From positions 210,755 through 274,754 of the forward strand of contig JXTB01000004.1 of the NCBI GenBank assembly GCA_002914805.1: DNA of 64,000 nucleotides, in the 5' to 3' direction. Below, piece by piece: positions 46,940 through 58,391 of the stretch. Both the position numbers and the translations under genes were made by a program. How positions within the stretch are numbered: the stretch's first letter is position 1; every line of letters starts with the position of its first letter. Origin of the DNA: Parasponia andersonii. Taxonomy: Eukaryota; Streptophyta; Magnoliopsida; Rosales; Cannabaceae. Below the pieces are notes generated by a model that was given only the letters and a program-made list of their open reading frames with translations, searched no databases and was not told the DNA's origin.

Positions 46940-48560
46940 AAAGTTCAAAGGTAAGTGTATACTATGAGTGCAAAATATGCAGCATATGATCTATAGGTCG
47001 TAGAAGGTAAGATCTTAATTTCTAGTAATCTTGTTAATGCATTGATAGATTCTGGTACAACATATTCATTTGTATCTAGTACATTTGTGAGAAAATTGGG
47101 TACGATACTTGAGTATTTAGAGGTAAAGTATAGTGTCACAATTCTATCTACGAATGAAATCATTTCGAATTAGATTCAAAAGGCATGCTATATTTATATT
47201 GATGGAAGAAGTTTATATATTGATTTTGTCGTATTGAATATACAAGATTTTGATGTAATATTGGCTATTGATTGGATGACAAAATATCATGCTATTATTG
47301 ATTGTAATAAGAAGCAAGTTAAGTTTTAACTACCAAGGAAGGAACAATTTGTGTTCAATTTTATTCCCAAAAGGAAAAAAAGAAAGCTACAAGTGATTTC
47401 TATTATGAAAGCTAAGAGAATATTAAATAAAGGTTGTATTGGGTACTTGGCTAGTGTGGTTGATACTACAGCAGAATAGAAGTTCAAGCTTGAAGATGTT
47501 TCTATGGTTCAAGAATTTCTAGAAGTATTCCAAGAATACTTATCAGGGTTGCCTCTAGAGAGAGAAATTGAGTTTGTGATTGATCTTTTATATGGAACAA
47601 CTCATATTTCAAAAGTATAGTATATAATATCCCCAACTGTACTAAAAGAATTAAATGTGCAATTATAAGATTTATTAGACAATAGAGTTATATGCCCTAG
47701 CTATTCATCTTGGGGTACTCTAGTATTGTTTGTGAAAAAGAAAGATGGTACGATGAGGCTATGTATAGACTACAGAGAAGTAAATAAAATAATTATCAAG
47801 AATAAGTATCCATTACTGAGAATTAATGATTTGTTCAATCAACTATAGATAACCTCAGTATTTCTGAGATTAACTTGAGATCAGGACACCACAAGTTGAA
47901 GATTAAGGGATGTGCTATACAAAAAATTGTCTTTCGGGCTTGGTATAGTGATTATGATTTCCTAGTAATGTATTTTAGATTAATGGACAGACACTTAATC
48001 TTAAAGCAAAAGTTGTTTACAACTTTTGTGCTTACCATACCATCAGAATCTGGAAGATTTATTGTATATAGTGATGCATCTAAAAATGGTTTAGGTTGTG
48101 TACTGATGGAAAATAGAAAAATAATAACTTATCTCGACAACTTAAGGAATATAAAAAGAAATATCGGACATATGATTTGAAGCTTGCAGTTGTTATTTTT
48201 GCACTAAAGATTTGGAGATATTATTTATATGGTGAAAAGTGTGAAATATACATTGATCATAAAAGTCTCAAATATTTCTTACTAAAAAAGAGTTGAATAT
48301 GAGACAATAAAGATGGTTGGAATTAGTGAAAGACTATAATTACGTAATCAATCATCATCCTAGCAAAGTAAATATTTTAGTTGATACTTTGAGCAGAAAA
48401 TCTATTACTATAGTTCTAGAGGAACATAAATCGATTCTAAGAGATTCACAAAGAATAGAGAAAAAGATCATTCCTAATAGAGATGTGACAATAAAGTTGT
48501 ATGCACTTGTATTACAATCAACACTCATAAGAATTAAACAGGGCCAACAATAAGATGCTT
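46940..48560 (+). pseudogene. Protease, truncated reverse transcriptase and RNase H of Tekay-like element
   Basis: Protease: ALIDSGTTYSFVS at about 47038-47077, triad intact. RT fingers: [20 protein letters not shown] and [10 protein letters not shown] at 47700-47790. After about 47960 the frame jumps from the VMPFG-type block straight into RNase H. Hence the part with the catalytic Y-x-D-D box, roughly 150-200 residues, is deleted. RNase H: GRFIVYSDASKNGLGCVLM at 48052-48108 and ELVKDYNYVINHHPSKVNIL at 48317-48380. Confidence 0.83.
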
Positions 48561-49925
48561 ATTTGACTTAGATAAAAGAAGAAGTAGAAGAAGAGAAAAG
48601 AACATAATTTTTTATTTCAAGTGACAGAACATTGAAGTTTAGAGGAAAATTGTGTGTACTTGATAAGGATGAAATTAAGAAAGAGATATTAACAGAGGCT
48701 TATTACACTCTATATTCAATTCACCTTGAAAGCACTAAACGTATCGAGATCTAAAGCAACATTATTGTGGTCTAATATGAAAAAGAATGTAGTAGAATTT
48801 GTAGCTCAATATTTGACTTGTCAACAAATCAAAGTTGAACATCAACGACCAATTGGATTGCTATAATCTTTACTGATTCCAGAATAGAAATAGAAAAAGA
48901 TTACAATGGACTTTATTCTTAGTTTACCTAGAGGGCAACGAGAATTTAATTCTATATAAGTGATTATGGACAGAACAACGAAGTCAACCCATTTTCTTCT
49001 AGTTAAGTTAACATATACTATGATTCCGTATACTTGATTGTACATATAAGAAATAATTAGACTTCATAGGGTGCCTGTATCTATTATTTTTGACAGAGAT
49101 CCTAAGTTTACTTCAGTTTTTTGGAAGAGTCTACATAATGCTTTGGGAACTAAGTTAGCATTTAGCATAACTAATCATCCACAAACTGATGGATAATTAG
49201 AAATGGTGATTCAAACTTTAGAGGATTTACTTAGAGCTTGTATGCTAAATTTTCATAGAAGTTGGGATAAGTATTTAGCATTAGTAGAATTTATCGAAAG
49301 TAATAGCTATCAAGCAACAATTGAAATATTTCCTTATCAAGTATTATATGGAAGAAAATACAGGTCTCCTATCTACTAGGATAAAGTTAGAGAAAGAAAA
49401 CCACTAGGTTCAGAATTGGTTCAACAAATAATAGAGATTATGGAAAAGATTCAAGTAAGAACGAGGATAGTCTAGGATAGACAAAACAAGTATAGAGATA
49501 AGAGAAGAAGAGGTGTAAAATTCGATATTGGTGACCATGTTTTCTTAAAAGTCTCTCCAATGAAAGGTGTGACGAGGTTTGGTAAGAAAAGAAAGCTAAG
49601 TCCAAGGTATATTGGATTGTTTCCAATTTTGGAAAGAATTGAAAATAAGGCCTACAAATTGGCCTTGCCACCATCACTATCAGGGGTACATAATGTTTTT
49701 TACGTTTTGATGATAAGAAAGTTTATTTCAAATTTCACTCAGTCAAGATTTGACATATAAGGAGAAACCAATATAAGTCCTGGATAAGAAAGAGAAATAA
49801 CTGAGAAACAAAAGAATTCCTTTAGTCAAGGCACTTTGGAGAAATCACATAGTAAAAGAAGTTACATGGGAATGAGAAGAATAAATAAGAGCCAAATATT
49901 CAGAATTATATAGTATGTTAAATTT
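48561..49925 (+). pseudogene. Integrase and chromodomain of Tekay-like element, interrupted
   Basis: Core motifs: MDRTTKSTHFLLVK (about 48967), [17 protein letters not shown] (about 49083) and TNHPQTDG followed by a stop (about 49170). Then come RSWDKYLALVEF, LYGRKYRSP and the open stretch at 49438-49758 with DHVFLKVSPMKGVTRFGKK and LPPSLSGVHNVFYV. A chromodomain-like end (RIPLVKALWRNH, then VTWE) is readable in another frame at about 49790-49880. Chromodomains guide such elements to heterochromatin. Confidence 0.83.
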
Positions 49926-49956
49926 TGAGGACAAAATGTTATAAAGAGTGGAAAAT

Positions 49957-52242
49957 TATAATGTCCAAAATTCTCATGAGTGTATCTTGCCAATAGTCAA
50001 CATTCTTACATATTATTATTTCTTAGAGATAAATGCTAAAATAAGTGTTCATCAAGACAATAAATAAAATTTATTATGACTAATCAGAATTTGCTAGTTC
50101 ATATGTGTAGTGAAAGATGGATTCTTCATTTCAAGAAGAAATTGATGTGCTTTTCTGTTAACGGGTTTACTAGTTTACGAATAAAGTGTTTAATTATTTT
50201 TGTGGTAATTGAGGAAGATGGAAACATGTTTTATACTATTAATAATATTAAAAAATATATATTATATATATATAGGTATATACAATTTTGAGCGCATAAA
50301 GGTATATATGGCTATATGTATTAATACATTAATATATATATATGTTCTTTTCTTACTAATTGATGTCATTAACCGATTTAAATATTTAACTTATTAGAGT
50401 TACCACCGTCTTTTGGCAAGTTTTGTTTTTGTTTTTGTTTTCTTTTTCTTTTCCCAATATCCTAGAAGATCGATACAAACCCTATTTACTTCTTCGTGTC
50501 CACTAACTTTCCTTTTTATCTCTTTCTTGAATTGTTTCTCTAAATGACTTCATAATACAGGTCCATCCCATTGTTTGCAATCGGTGACATTATTCACTAA
50601 ATCTTTCTTTATTTTCTATGTTATTTATATCTATTTCATGCGCACGAAGATAATATATGGATATATTGATAGAGTATGTGAGCATGTCCAGTTCTGAAAT
50701 TTTATATATATTCCTGAAAAGGAAACTAATCTGATGCTTATATGAAACCTTGTGATTAATTTGGAGTTTTTATTGTTGTCTAAATTATCTAGTTTTGTAT
50801 TAAATTATTTTACACATAGTGTTGAGTTAGATAGATACCATATTTGACTTAATTACAATGGAAACAAGATGTTATTATGGTGCTAAGTCTATTTCACTTA
50901 TAGGAATTAGTGGGATCTCAATAACAAGACCAATAATTAAACTAATGACCATGCCATATTTGTTAAAAAAAAAAGAAGGTACCTGAAGGCTTAATGATCA
51001 CCTTTAAGCTATAAATCTCTTCCTATAGGAATTGTAAGACTTGTTGCTATTTTAATTACATGTTATAAAATTTTGGAACGTGAAGTCAAGTCTTTTTTGT
51101 TTTTTTTTTTTAAAAAAAAATTAAGCATGAATAACCACTACATGCCTAACATTTCTATTGTAACCAATTCTATATTCTTTTGTGAGCTTGTTGTATCATA
51201 TTATTGAAGATGATCTTATGAGGAAAGGAAATTATAAGAAAGCTAAATCTCGTGATTAGATCCTTAAGCACATCAAGTTTGAGCTTCATGGAGAAGAATT
51301 TTGTCTTTTACCTTATTTTGTATTTCTTGGACTCAATGTAATTAGAAATTCCACTTTAACATCACAAGAATGTGTGTATTTGATTGTATATATTAAAGGT
51401 GATATATCTGTGACATTGAGCTATGTATATTTAAAAATTATTCATATCTTTCTCATGAGGCATGCCATGTTTTTAAGAACAAAATATTTGTTTACAAGTT
51501 ATAATTTTAATAAATAATCTTGTACCTTAAAGATGGTTTGAATTTAAAGAGGAGTGTGGTTCTTATTTTACTGATCTAATAGGTAATTGTAGTGAAATCT
51601 TTTGTAGTTAAGTCAAATACATAGCATGCCAAACAAAGGGGAAGTAAATTCTCTTAAGGTTAATTTTAAGATAGGGTAAACCTTAGATAATATTTATTAA
51701 GAAGATGCCTGTTATGTTACTAAATTAAAAATTATACCAGAAAGGGAGCCTAATCATGATCTAAATGTTAACATTTTCTAAGGAAATTAAAGATTAATAA
51801 ATTTTATGTACAAATTATTCATAGCATACATGGATTTCAATTTACTAGGCCATTGCTCATTGAGGATTTGTGATGTGGAAAATTAGAACTAAGAGTAATG
51901 TTAGCAAGTTATTTCCATTTTAATATTGTTCATATGCTAGTTTTAAACTGAAAAAAGAGTTTTGAGAACTTTATATGTATTTTTATTATGCATATGTATA
52001 TAGTGATCATGTGAGAGTTGTGAATATTATTAAAACCGTGTTTTATATTGTACATAATGTATATATACATTTCTACGTATAAAATAGGGGTATTATTTAT
52101 TTTTTTAGAACCAAACAAAAAAGTTGAATTTTTTTTTTCTATTTTCTACTTTTTCAAATTTAATAAAAATGAGTTAGCATTGTTTAATTTTTCTAGATAC
52201 AAGGGAGCATACTCCTACATGCTATACATACATGGTGTTACA
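49957..52242 (+). repeat. 3' LTR of Tekay-like element (2,286 bp)
   Basis: It begins tataatgtccaaaattctca after a purine-rich gagtggaaaa and ends catggtgttaca. It represents the state of the LTR without MITE and without the 81-bp duplication. Confidence 0.88.
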
Positions 52243-52247
52243 AAAGA

Positions 52248-53480
52248 AATCAAAAAGAATAAAATAGAAAAAGATATGCGGATTGTGTTGGTGAGAATGC
52301 AATATCATTATCAAAAGCAAGTTTTTCAATGAAATATCAAGTTCAAAAGCAAGTGTACAGAATATAAATTATTACTCTTATCATTTTGATGTATACATAT
52401 GACTTTTTCTGTCCCATATTATAATATCACCGAGATTATTAAAAAAAATTCAGAGTTGCACGATGGTGATGACGATTTTCAAGCATTATGATTGCATTCA
52501 TTAATTTCAGTTTAAATTCAAATGTTTTTTAATTTCTTTTGCTACCAAAATGTCTTTTAATTATTTCACTTATTGCTTTTGTGCTATCATTTTGGGTCCT
52601 AAAATAAATGCATGCGACCAAACCAAATTTTATTATATACGTTATGTGGTTTCTTTTCAACTTTTAAATAGACATTCAATTATATGTTCGGAAAAACAAA
52701 TGAAAAGACAATAATGCCTCGGGGGCTGCATGAACCATGGACCATTGTACATACAAAACTGCATTATATTTTTTTTGGTTTAAATACTTGAAAACCAACA
52801 ACATACTAACCCCACATAATCAATGATGGAACCTTCCATTTTCAAATTTGAAATTAGAATGATAGCCATCAGTTCATAGACACTATTTTATTTTATTTAA
52901 TTTTTCTGAGAAATGATGGACATGCATGGTTGGTCATTGATTTGAAATAGCAATTATTTTATCCAATAATTTCATTCAAAACAATTTTTTTTATAATAAT
53001 AATATTCCATTCAAAACATTAGAAATAGAATGATAATAGAATAACTCTTGTTTGGAGAATTCAAAAAAAGAACCCACATGGATGGGATAACGTACCAGAA
53101 CCAAAAGTACCAACTAAACTCGAGAACATCAATGGTAGATTCGAACTTTGACAACAAGATCAGGGGTACATATGTAATTCATTAGTGAACTACTTTTCTA
53201 GTAATCTGTCGCTTTCACACGTGGGACATTTGTGGACCGTTTAAAACACAGCCATGAAAAGTAGCAACCCGTTCCACCTCACTCGTGGCAAAAGCCTCCA
53301 TGTCAGCACCTTGGAAACATAAAAATTCGAGAGGAGAAGCATATTCAAAATTTTAACGGTCGGATTTTCTGCCACACAGGTAATCACAGCCGTCAGATCC
53401 TCAATCATGTTCGACCTTTAATGCCTCTTTTCTCCGATATCGCTTAGCTTAGCTGTACAGCTACACAGTAAAATAATGCC
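52248..53480. other. Upstream region of ARM-repeat gene
   Basis: No gene is seen. A G-box, cacgtgg, at 53218-53224 lies about 270 bases before the GA-rich leader and could take part in its regulation. The rest is AT-rich non-coding sequence. Confidence 0.5.
53218..53224 (+). promoter_or_regulatory. G-box (CACGTGG)
   Basis: This is a perfect CACGTG core, the plant binding site for bZIP and bHLH factors, in the presumed promoter of the ARM-repeat gene. It is only a motif match. Confidence 0.4.
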
Positions 53481-53489
53481 ATTTTTTTT

Positions 53490-53514
53490 AACAGAGAGAA
53501 TCTAAGGAGACAGA

Positions 53515-53549
<35 letters not shown>

Positions 53550-55338
53550 GAGAGAGAGAGACTGACATTTTCTTCCATTTAGAGAGAGAGAGTTTGAAGA
53601 TTTTTGAAATACAAATTTGATTGTCTCCTTCACTCCTAGCTCAGCGCGAGTCTGTTTGCTGTGTTAAGAGTTCGAATAAGTTAAGTGGGGTTTCTCAAAT
53701 TTACTTCTGTTTTCACTCTCTTGTGTGTTTTTTCCATTATAGGAAACTATTTAGCTTCTGGGTATTCTCTGATTCTGAGAAATTCGCTTAATGAAAGTGA
53801 GTGATTATAGTCTTGTGAAGGTCCACATCTGTATTTTGATTGCTGATTTTGGAACCATTGATAAGAAGTGAAGGTGGGTTTTGGAGTTAAGAGAGAGGAG
53901 AGAGAGTTTCTAGGGGGAATTTCTTATAGCAAAGCTGATACTTAAAGTTGGAGGGGGAGAGAGAGAGAGGTTTGAAGATCAAGCTATAGTGGATTCATTT
54001 CTGGGTTTGCTTTTTCACAGAGAGATAAAGTCAAGTTTCTGGTTTCTGAGTCTTAAAGGTTGGTGCTTGAGGTTGTTTTTGGCTTTACTTTCTTTAATCT
54101 CTTAATGAGAAAAGTGTTATTCTTTTTCGTTTTTAATCACCTTTAAATGGGTTATTGTCATATGTAGAGAAGATATATGTGTAAATGTTTAACTTGGGTT
54201 ATCATTGCTTTACTTTTTAGGGGTCTCCATAAACAGCAGGAGACAGTGAAGAGGAGAGAGAAAACCTATAGACAGGTCTTTGTCAGATGGCTGTTAAGGA
54301 TGGAACCCTTTGAATGACAAGCAAATTCAGATCAGTTTGAGGTATTTTTCATACTTAATATTGTTTTGAATTTTCTTAAAGAAATTTATTGTGGGGTTGG
54401 TCCATCTTGGAAAATTTCGAGTACACTCTTTTTATACAACTGTAGATAGAGACTCCTATCTTCTCTTCAAAGGAAAGTCTATATTTGTTTTTTCAGTCTT
54501 ACCAGATAGCTTAAGTCTTTGGGGGACAAAAATGGCAATATCACAAAAGAATGCAACTTTCCCAATTTCTTTCGAGAAATCTTGACCGTTGGATACAAGA
54601 TACCGATCAAGATGGATTCAGCAAGCCCTGAGATAGGGGATCTCTGATACTATATTTCTATAATCACCTGCGCCATTGTTGAAAAGTAAAGTCGTTGCTT
54701 TAAGTTTCTATTTACCAATGTACCCTGAAGAAGTAACTATATGGCTCCTAGTCCATCAAATAGAAAATTTGTTTTCATCCTTATACGTTGAGGGGTATTG
54801 TGGGAATAGCGGATGCATATGCCGACGGCTTCGTAATTGGAGAGGCAAACTTGTTGTAGCCGTTAAAAGTAGCTTCTTTCGTTGTCATCAACAAATTTTA
54901 TGTCTTAAACTTTAATTATCGTATTGTAATATATCAATAAATCTATTTCCTACGTTTACTTTTTCATTTGGCATTAAATGATCACTTGCAAAAAGCAAGA
55001 GAATTGAGAAAGGACTCGTGGGGCATCTTTAGGTACTTCGATCTTGTTGGTTGGCTCTTATTGCATTGTGTTACTTGTACAAGATTCTCGAAGCTCTTGA
55101 TGTGTTGTGTTTGTATATGTTTTTCAAATTTTTAATGCATCCTACACATGTTTAATTTCAGCCATGTTCTATAATTTATATGTTTTATGATTGTAGCTAC
55201 TCCACTGTCTTCTAATTTTCTATGTAAAACACCATTTGTTTTTCCATTTTTCCTGAGAAAAGGTTTGGTTTTCTTTTCAATTTTTCAGTTGGTATATAGC
55301 TCTGGTAACCAAATTTAAGCGGTACCCACATCGAAGTC
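53490..55338 (+). promoter_or_regulatory. Long GA-rich 5' leader with intron and small upstream ORFs
   Basis: The leader contains (GA)n at about 53520-53546 and many gagagag blocks. A likely intron runs from 54342 (donor gtattttt) to 55288 (acceptor tttttcag), leaving 50 bases before the start codon at 55339. Two tiny upstream reading frames stand back to back directly before the donor, 54287-54313 (8 codons) and 54314-54340 (8 codons). Another lies at 53791-53871 (26 codons). More introns are possible upstream. Such frames could lower translation of the main protein. Confidence 0.55.
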
Positions 55339-57027
55339 ATGGCTGAAGAAGGTGGAAATGGAGAGGTTGTGGCTGATGATACCTTGTCAGCTGAGGACTG
55401 GTTATCACATGCACAAGAGCTTATCCCAGTTGCCATGGCTAAGGCAAGAGAGGTTAAAGGATTCCCTGGTAGATGGAAGACGATAATCTCAAAGCTTGAG
55501 CAGATCCCTTCACGTTTATCAGACTTGTCAAGCCATCCTTGCTTCTCAAAGAACACTCTTTGCAAGGAGCAGTTACAAGCTGTATCAAGGACATTGAAAG
55601 AGTCAATTGAGCTGGCAGAGCTCTGTGTTTTGGAGAAATATGAGGGCAAACTTCGGATGCAAAGTGATCTCGATGCCCTTTCGGGGAAACTAGATTTGAA
55701 TTTGCGAGACTGTGGGCTTTTGATCAAGACTGGGGTGCTTGGTGAGGCTACTCTGCCCTTATCTGTGGCTGGTTCTTCAACAGAGACAGATGTTGCTGCT
55801 TATGGAAATTTAAGGGAACTACTTGCTCGGCTTCAGATCGGGCACTTGGAGGCAAAGCACAGAGCTCTTGACAGCCTTGTTGAGGTTATGAAAGAGGATG
55901 AGAAGAATTTGTTGGCCGTTTTAGGACGTAGTAATATTTCTGCATTAGTCCAATTGCTTACGGCCACTTCTCCTCGAATCCGGGAGAAGACTGTGACTGT
56001 GATTTGCTCGCTTGCTGAATCCGGGAGCTGTGAGAATTGGCTTGTTTCAGAAGGTGTTCTGCCGGCTCTCATAAGGCTCGTGGAATCTGGCAGCGCAGTT
56101 GGAAAAGAGAAGGCTACAATTTCGCTTCAGCGATTGTCAATGTTGGCCGAAACAGCTCGCGCAATCGTTGGCCACGGTGGGGTTCGCCCTCTGATTGAGA
56201 TCTGTCGAACAGGGGACTCTGTCTTGCAGGCTGCAGCTGCTTGCACTTTGAAGAACATATCAGCTGTGCCAGAGGTTAGACAAGCTTTAGCTGAAGAAGG
56301 GATCATAAGAGTTACGATCAACCTCTTAGATTGCGGAGTTCTGTTGGGATCAAAAGAATATGCGGCTGAGTGCTTGCAGAATCTCACTGCCAGCAATGAC
56401 AACCTAAGAAGGTCTGTGGTCTCAGAAGGTGGAATCCGCAGCCTATTGGCATATCTTGATGGCCCGTTGCCTCAAGAATCAGCAGTTGGTGCTTTGAGGA
56501 ATTTGGTTGGCTCAGTTTCCATTGACGTCTTGGTTTCCCTCGGTTTCCTACCTCGTCTGGTCCATGTTCTGAGGTCCGGATCACTTGGTGCGCAGCAGGC
56601 TGCTGCCTCAGCAATCTGCCGGGTCTGCAGCTCTGCTGAGACAAAGAAGATGGTAGGTGAAGCCGGTTGCATTCCACTTCTTGTCAAGATGCTTGAGGCC
56701 AAATCAAACAGTGTCCGGGAAGTGGCAGCACAGGCAATTTCCAGCTTGGTGACGCTTACACAGAATTGCAGAGAAGTGAAAAAAGATGACAAGAGTGTAC
56801 CTAATCTGGTCCAGTTGCTTGATCCAAGTCCTCAGAACACAGCAAAGAAATACGCGGTGTTTTGCCTTGGATCTCTTTCTTCCAGCAAAAAATGCAAGAA
56901 GCTGATGATTTCTTATGGGGCAATTGGGTATTTGAAGAAGCTTACTGAGATGGAAATTCCAGGGGCTAAGAAGCTGCTTGAACGGTTGGAAAGAGGGAAG
57001 TTGAGAAGTTTGTTCATCAGGAAATAG
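55339..57027 (+). CDS. ARM-repeat protein, 562 aa, single coding exon
   Basis: The protein opens MAEEGGNGEVVADD. A conserved plant-specific N-terminal helical domain follows (residues about 18-135: AQELIPVAMAKAREVKGFPG, SRLSDLSSHPCFSK, GKLDLNLRDCGLLIKTGVLG). About eight to nine armadillo repeats cover residues about 170-540 (for example ISALVQLLTATSPRIREKTV, GVLPALIRLVESG, GIRSLLAYLDGPLPQESAV, GCIPLLVKMLEAK). ARM repeats form a superhelix for binding other proteins. No U-box, F-box, signal peptide or membrane segment is present. I place it with the Arabidopsis group of At2g45720 and At1g01830 from memory; its molecular role is not known to me. The coding region has no introns. It faces the CYP87 gene tail to tail. 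Confidence 0.93.
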   Translation: MAEEGGNGEVVADDTLSAEDWLSHAQELIPVAMAKAREVKGFPGRWKTIISKLEQIPSRLSDLSSHPCFSKNTLCKEQLQAVSRTLKESIELAELCVLEKYEGKLRMQSDLDALSGKLDLNLRDCGLLIKTGVLGEATLPLSVAGSSTETDVAAYGNLRELLARLQIGHLEAKHRALDSLVEVMKEDEKNLLAVLGRSNISALVQLLTATSPRIREKTVTVICSLAESGSCENWLVSEGVLPALIRLVESGSAVGKEKATISLQRLSMLAETARAIVGHGGVRPLIEICRTGDSVLQAAAACTLKNISAVPEVRQALAEEGIIRVTINLLDCGVLLGSKEYAAECLQNLTASNDNLRRSVVSEGGIRSLLAYLDGPLPQESAVGALRNLVGSVSIDVLVSLGFLPRLVHVLRSGSLGAQQAAASAICRVCSSAETKKMVGEAGCIPLLVKMLEAKSNSVREVAAQAISSLVTLTQNCREVKKDDKSVPNLVQLLDPSPQNTAKKYAVFCLGSLSSSKKCKKLMISYGAIGYLKKLTEMEIPGAKKLLERLERGKLRSLFIRK

Positions 57028-58391
57028 ATGAACAAAAGTTACAAACTTATGTCACTTTTGTATAATGAGAGGAAGGTCTTTAAATTTTCTTAGCTGTTTC
57101 AATGTCCATGGGATGCTTATCAATGTTCTGTTACTTATTTATGAAATGTATAATCTCTATATGTTTCTCACTTCTGTTTTTCTGTCTTTTCTTTCTACTG
57201 CAATGCATATAGTTCACTAATTTACCTTTCTCTCTCTGTCTCTGTCTCTCTCTCTCTCTCCTTTGGGATTTTCTTCTTCCTCTATTTTGACTTTCTATTC
57301 TATTGAAATATTAGTCGTTTATTGTATGGACTGACCAAAGTTTTGAATTACCATATCACTGACTCGACAGTGTTGTTTTTGGTAGAATATTAGGTTTGCT
57401 TTCAATAGCTACTCCATCATTACTTCTTTTCCATCTCCATTGGAGGTAAGATTCTTCGAAAAATTATATTGTTTGGACCAATTTTATTCTTGTTTTTACG
57501 TATTATCTTCTTCGTCGTATGAAGTTTATACGTATGTATTTCTTTCTTTCCCTTCTATATATTCCGAAAGCTGAACTATGAAGATACAAGGAAACTGATT
57601 TTGATTACATTCTATTGTTCATAAATTGCTTCTTTCGCTTGATTCCACTTGCCGACATTGTTTGCCAAATTAAGATATGCTAGTTAAGAAGCTCCTTATA
57701 AACTACCACAAGAATTTTTTTTATTATTTATTTTTGATAATAAAGAGATGAGATTTGTCTCTAGCAAATTGTGTATCCACCACCAAGATCACAAAAACTA
57801 ACGTGACATCATGGAGGATATGTTAGGTACAATAGAGCAAGTAAAGCACAAAGGAGTCCAACCCCACCATTATCATTAATTATTATTATTAGGCTTTATT
57901 AGTATAAATTTGGTGTGTTTTAACACTACATGTATATATAATTTGGTGAGCTAGTTTTGATGAATACTACAAGTTCAGCGCAAAAATTTGTTACTTTATT
58001 GAGCCATCGAAATCGATTTCGAATTTGGACGTTTACAATTGAAAAAACCAAGAAGACCCAAAAAAACAATAATTTATTGAACATGTGAAGGTTAATCTAA
58101 GTTCAGGCAATTTATATGGGAATGGCGCTACCCAAAATTCGAACTTATAATCACCATTAATAGAAAAAAGTTACTCAAATACAATATTTGTTTATACTTA
58201 TAAATTTGGATGTTGTAATCAAACTAGACAGCATTTGTGGCAACTCTAACAATATTTTTACATCTTAAGTAAAATTTAGATATAGCATATTGCCACCACA
58301 TTTATTTTTTTTACATCTTCCATGCAAATACATATTTATATATATGTTCTTATTGTACTTTTTCCACCATATGTTGATCTCATTTTTGCCT
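57028..58391. other. Region between convergent ARM-repeat and CYP87 genes
   Basis: It holds the 3' UTRs of both genes and a (TC)n run at about 57230-57260. No gene is recognised between them. Confidence 0.55.

Larger units (their letters stand above)
43513..52242 (+). mobile_element. Tekay/Del-type Ty3/gypsy chromovirus with about 2.3-kb LTRs, dead
   Basis: This 8.7-kb element has LTRs of 2,651 and 2,286 bp, an unusual length typical of Tekay/Del. Flanks aaagg (43508-43512) and aaaga (52243-52247) are a target duplication with one change. The internal part is only 3.8 kb: gag, protease, a reverse transcriptase lacking its catalytic half, RNase H, integrase and a C-terminal chromodomain-like segment. 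The tail KGVTRFGKKRKLSPRYIG matches the Tekay integrase C-terminus. Many stops are present. The 5' LTR is longer because it took in a MITE (copy D) and an 81-bp duplication after insertion. Confidence 0.92.

Noticed and set aside
54391-54915. Two open frames of 64 and 79 codons between leader and ARM-repeat gene
   Set aside because: They fall inside the inferred leader intron and show no domain or conserved start context.
55212-56792. Several minus-strand open frames of 79-171 codons
   Set aside because: All lie opposite the intact 562-codon ARM-repeat frame and have no recognisable domain.
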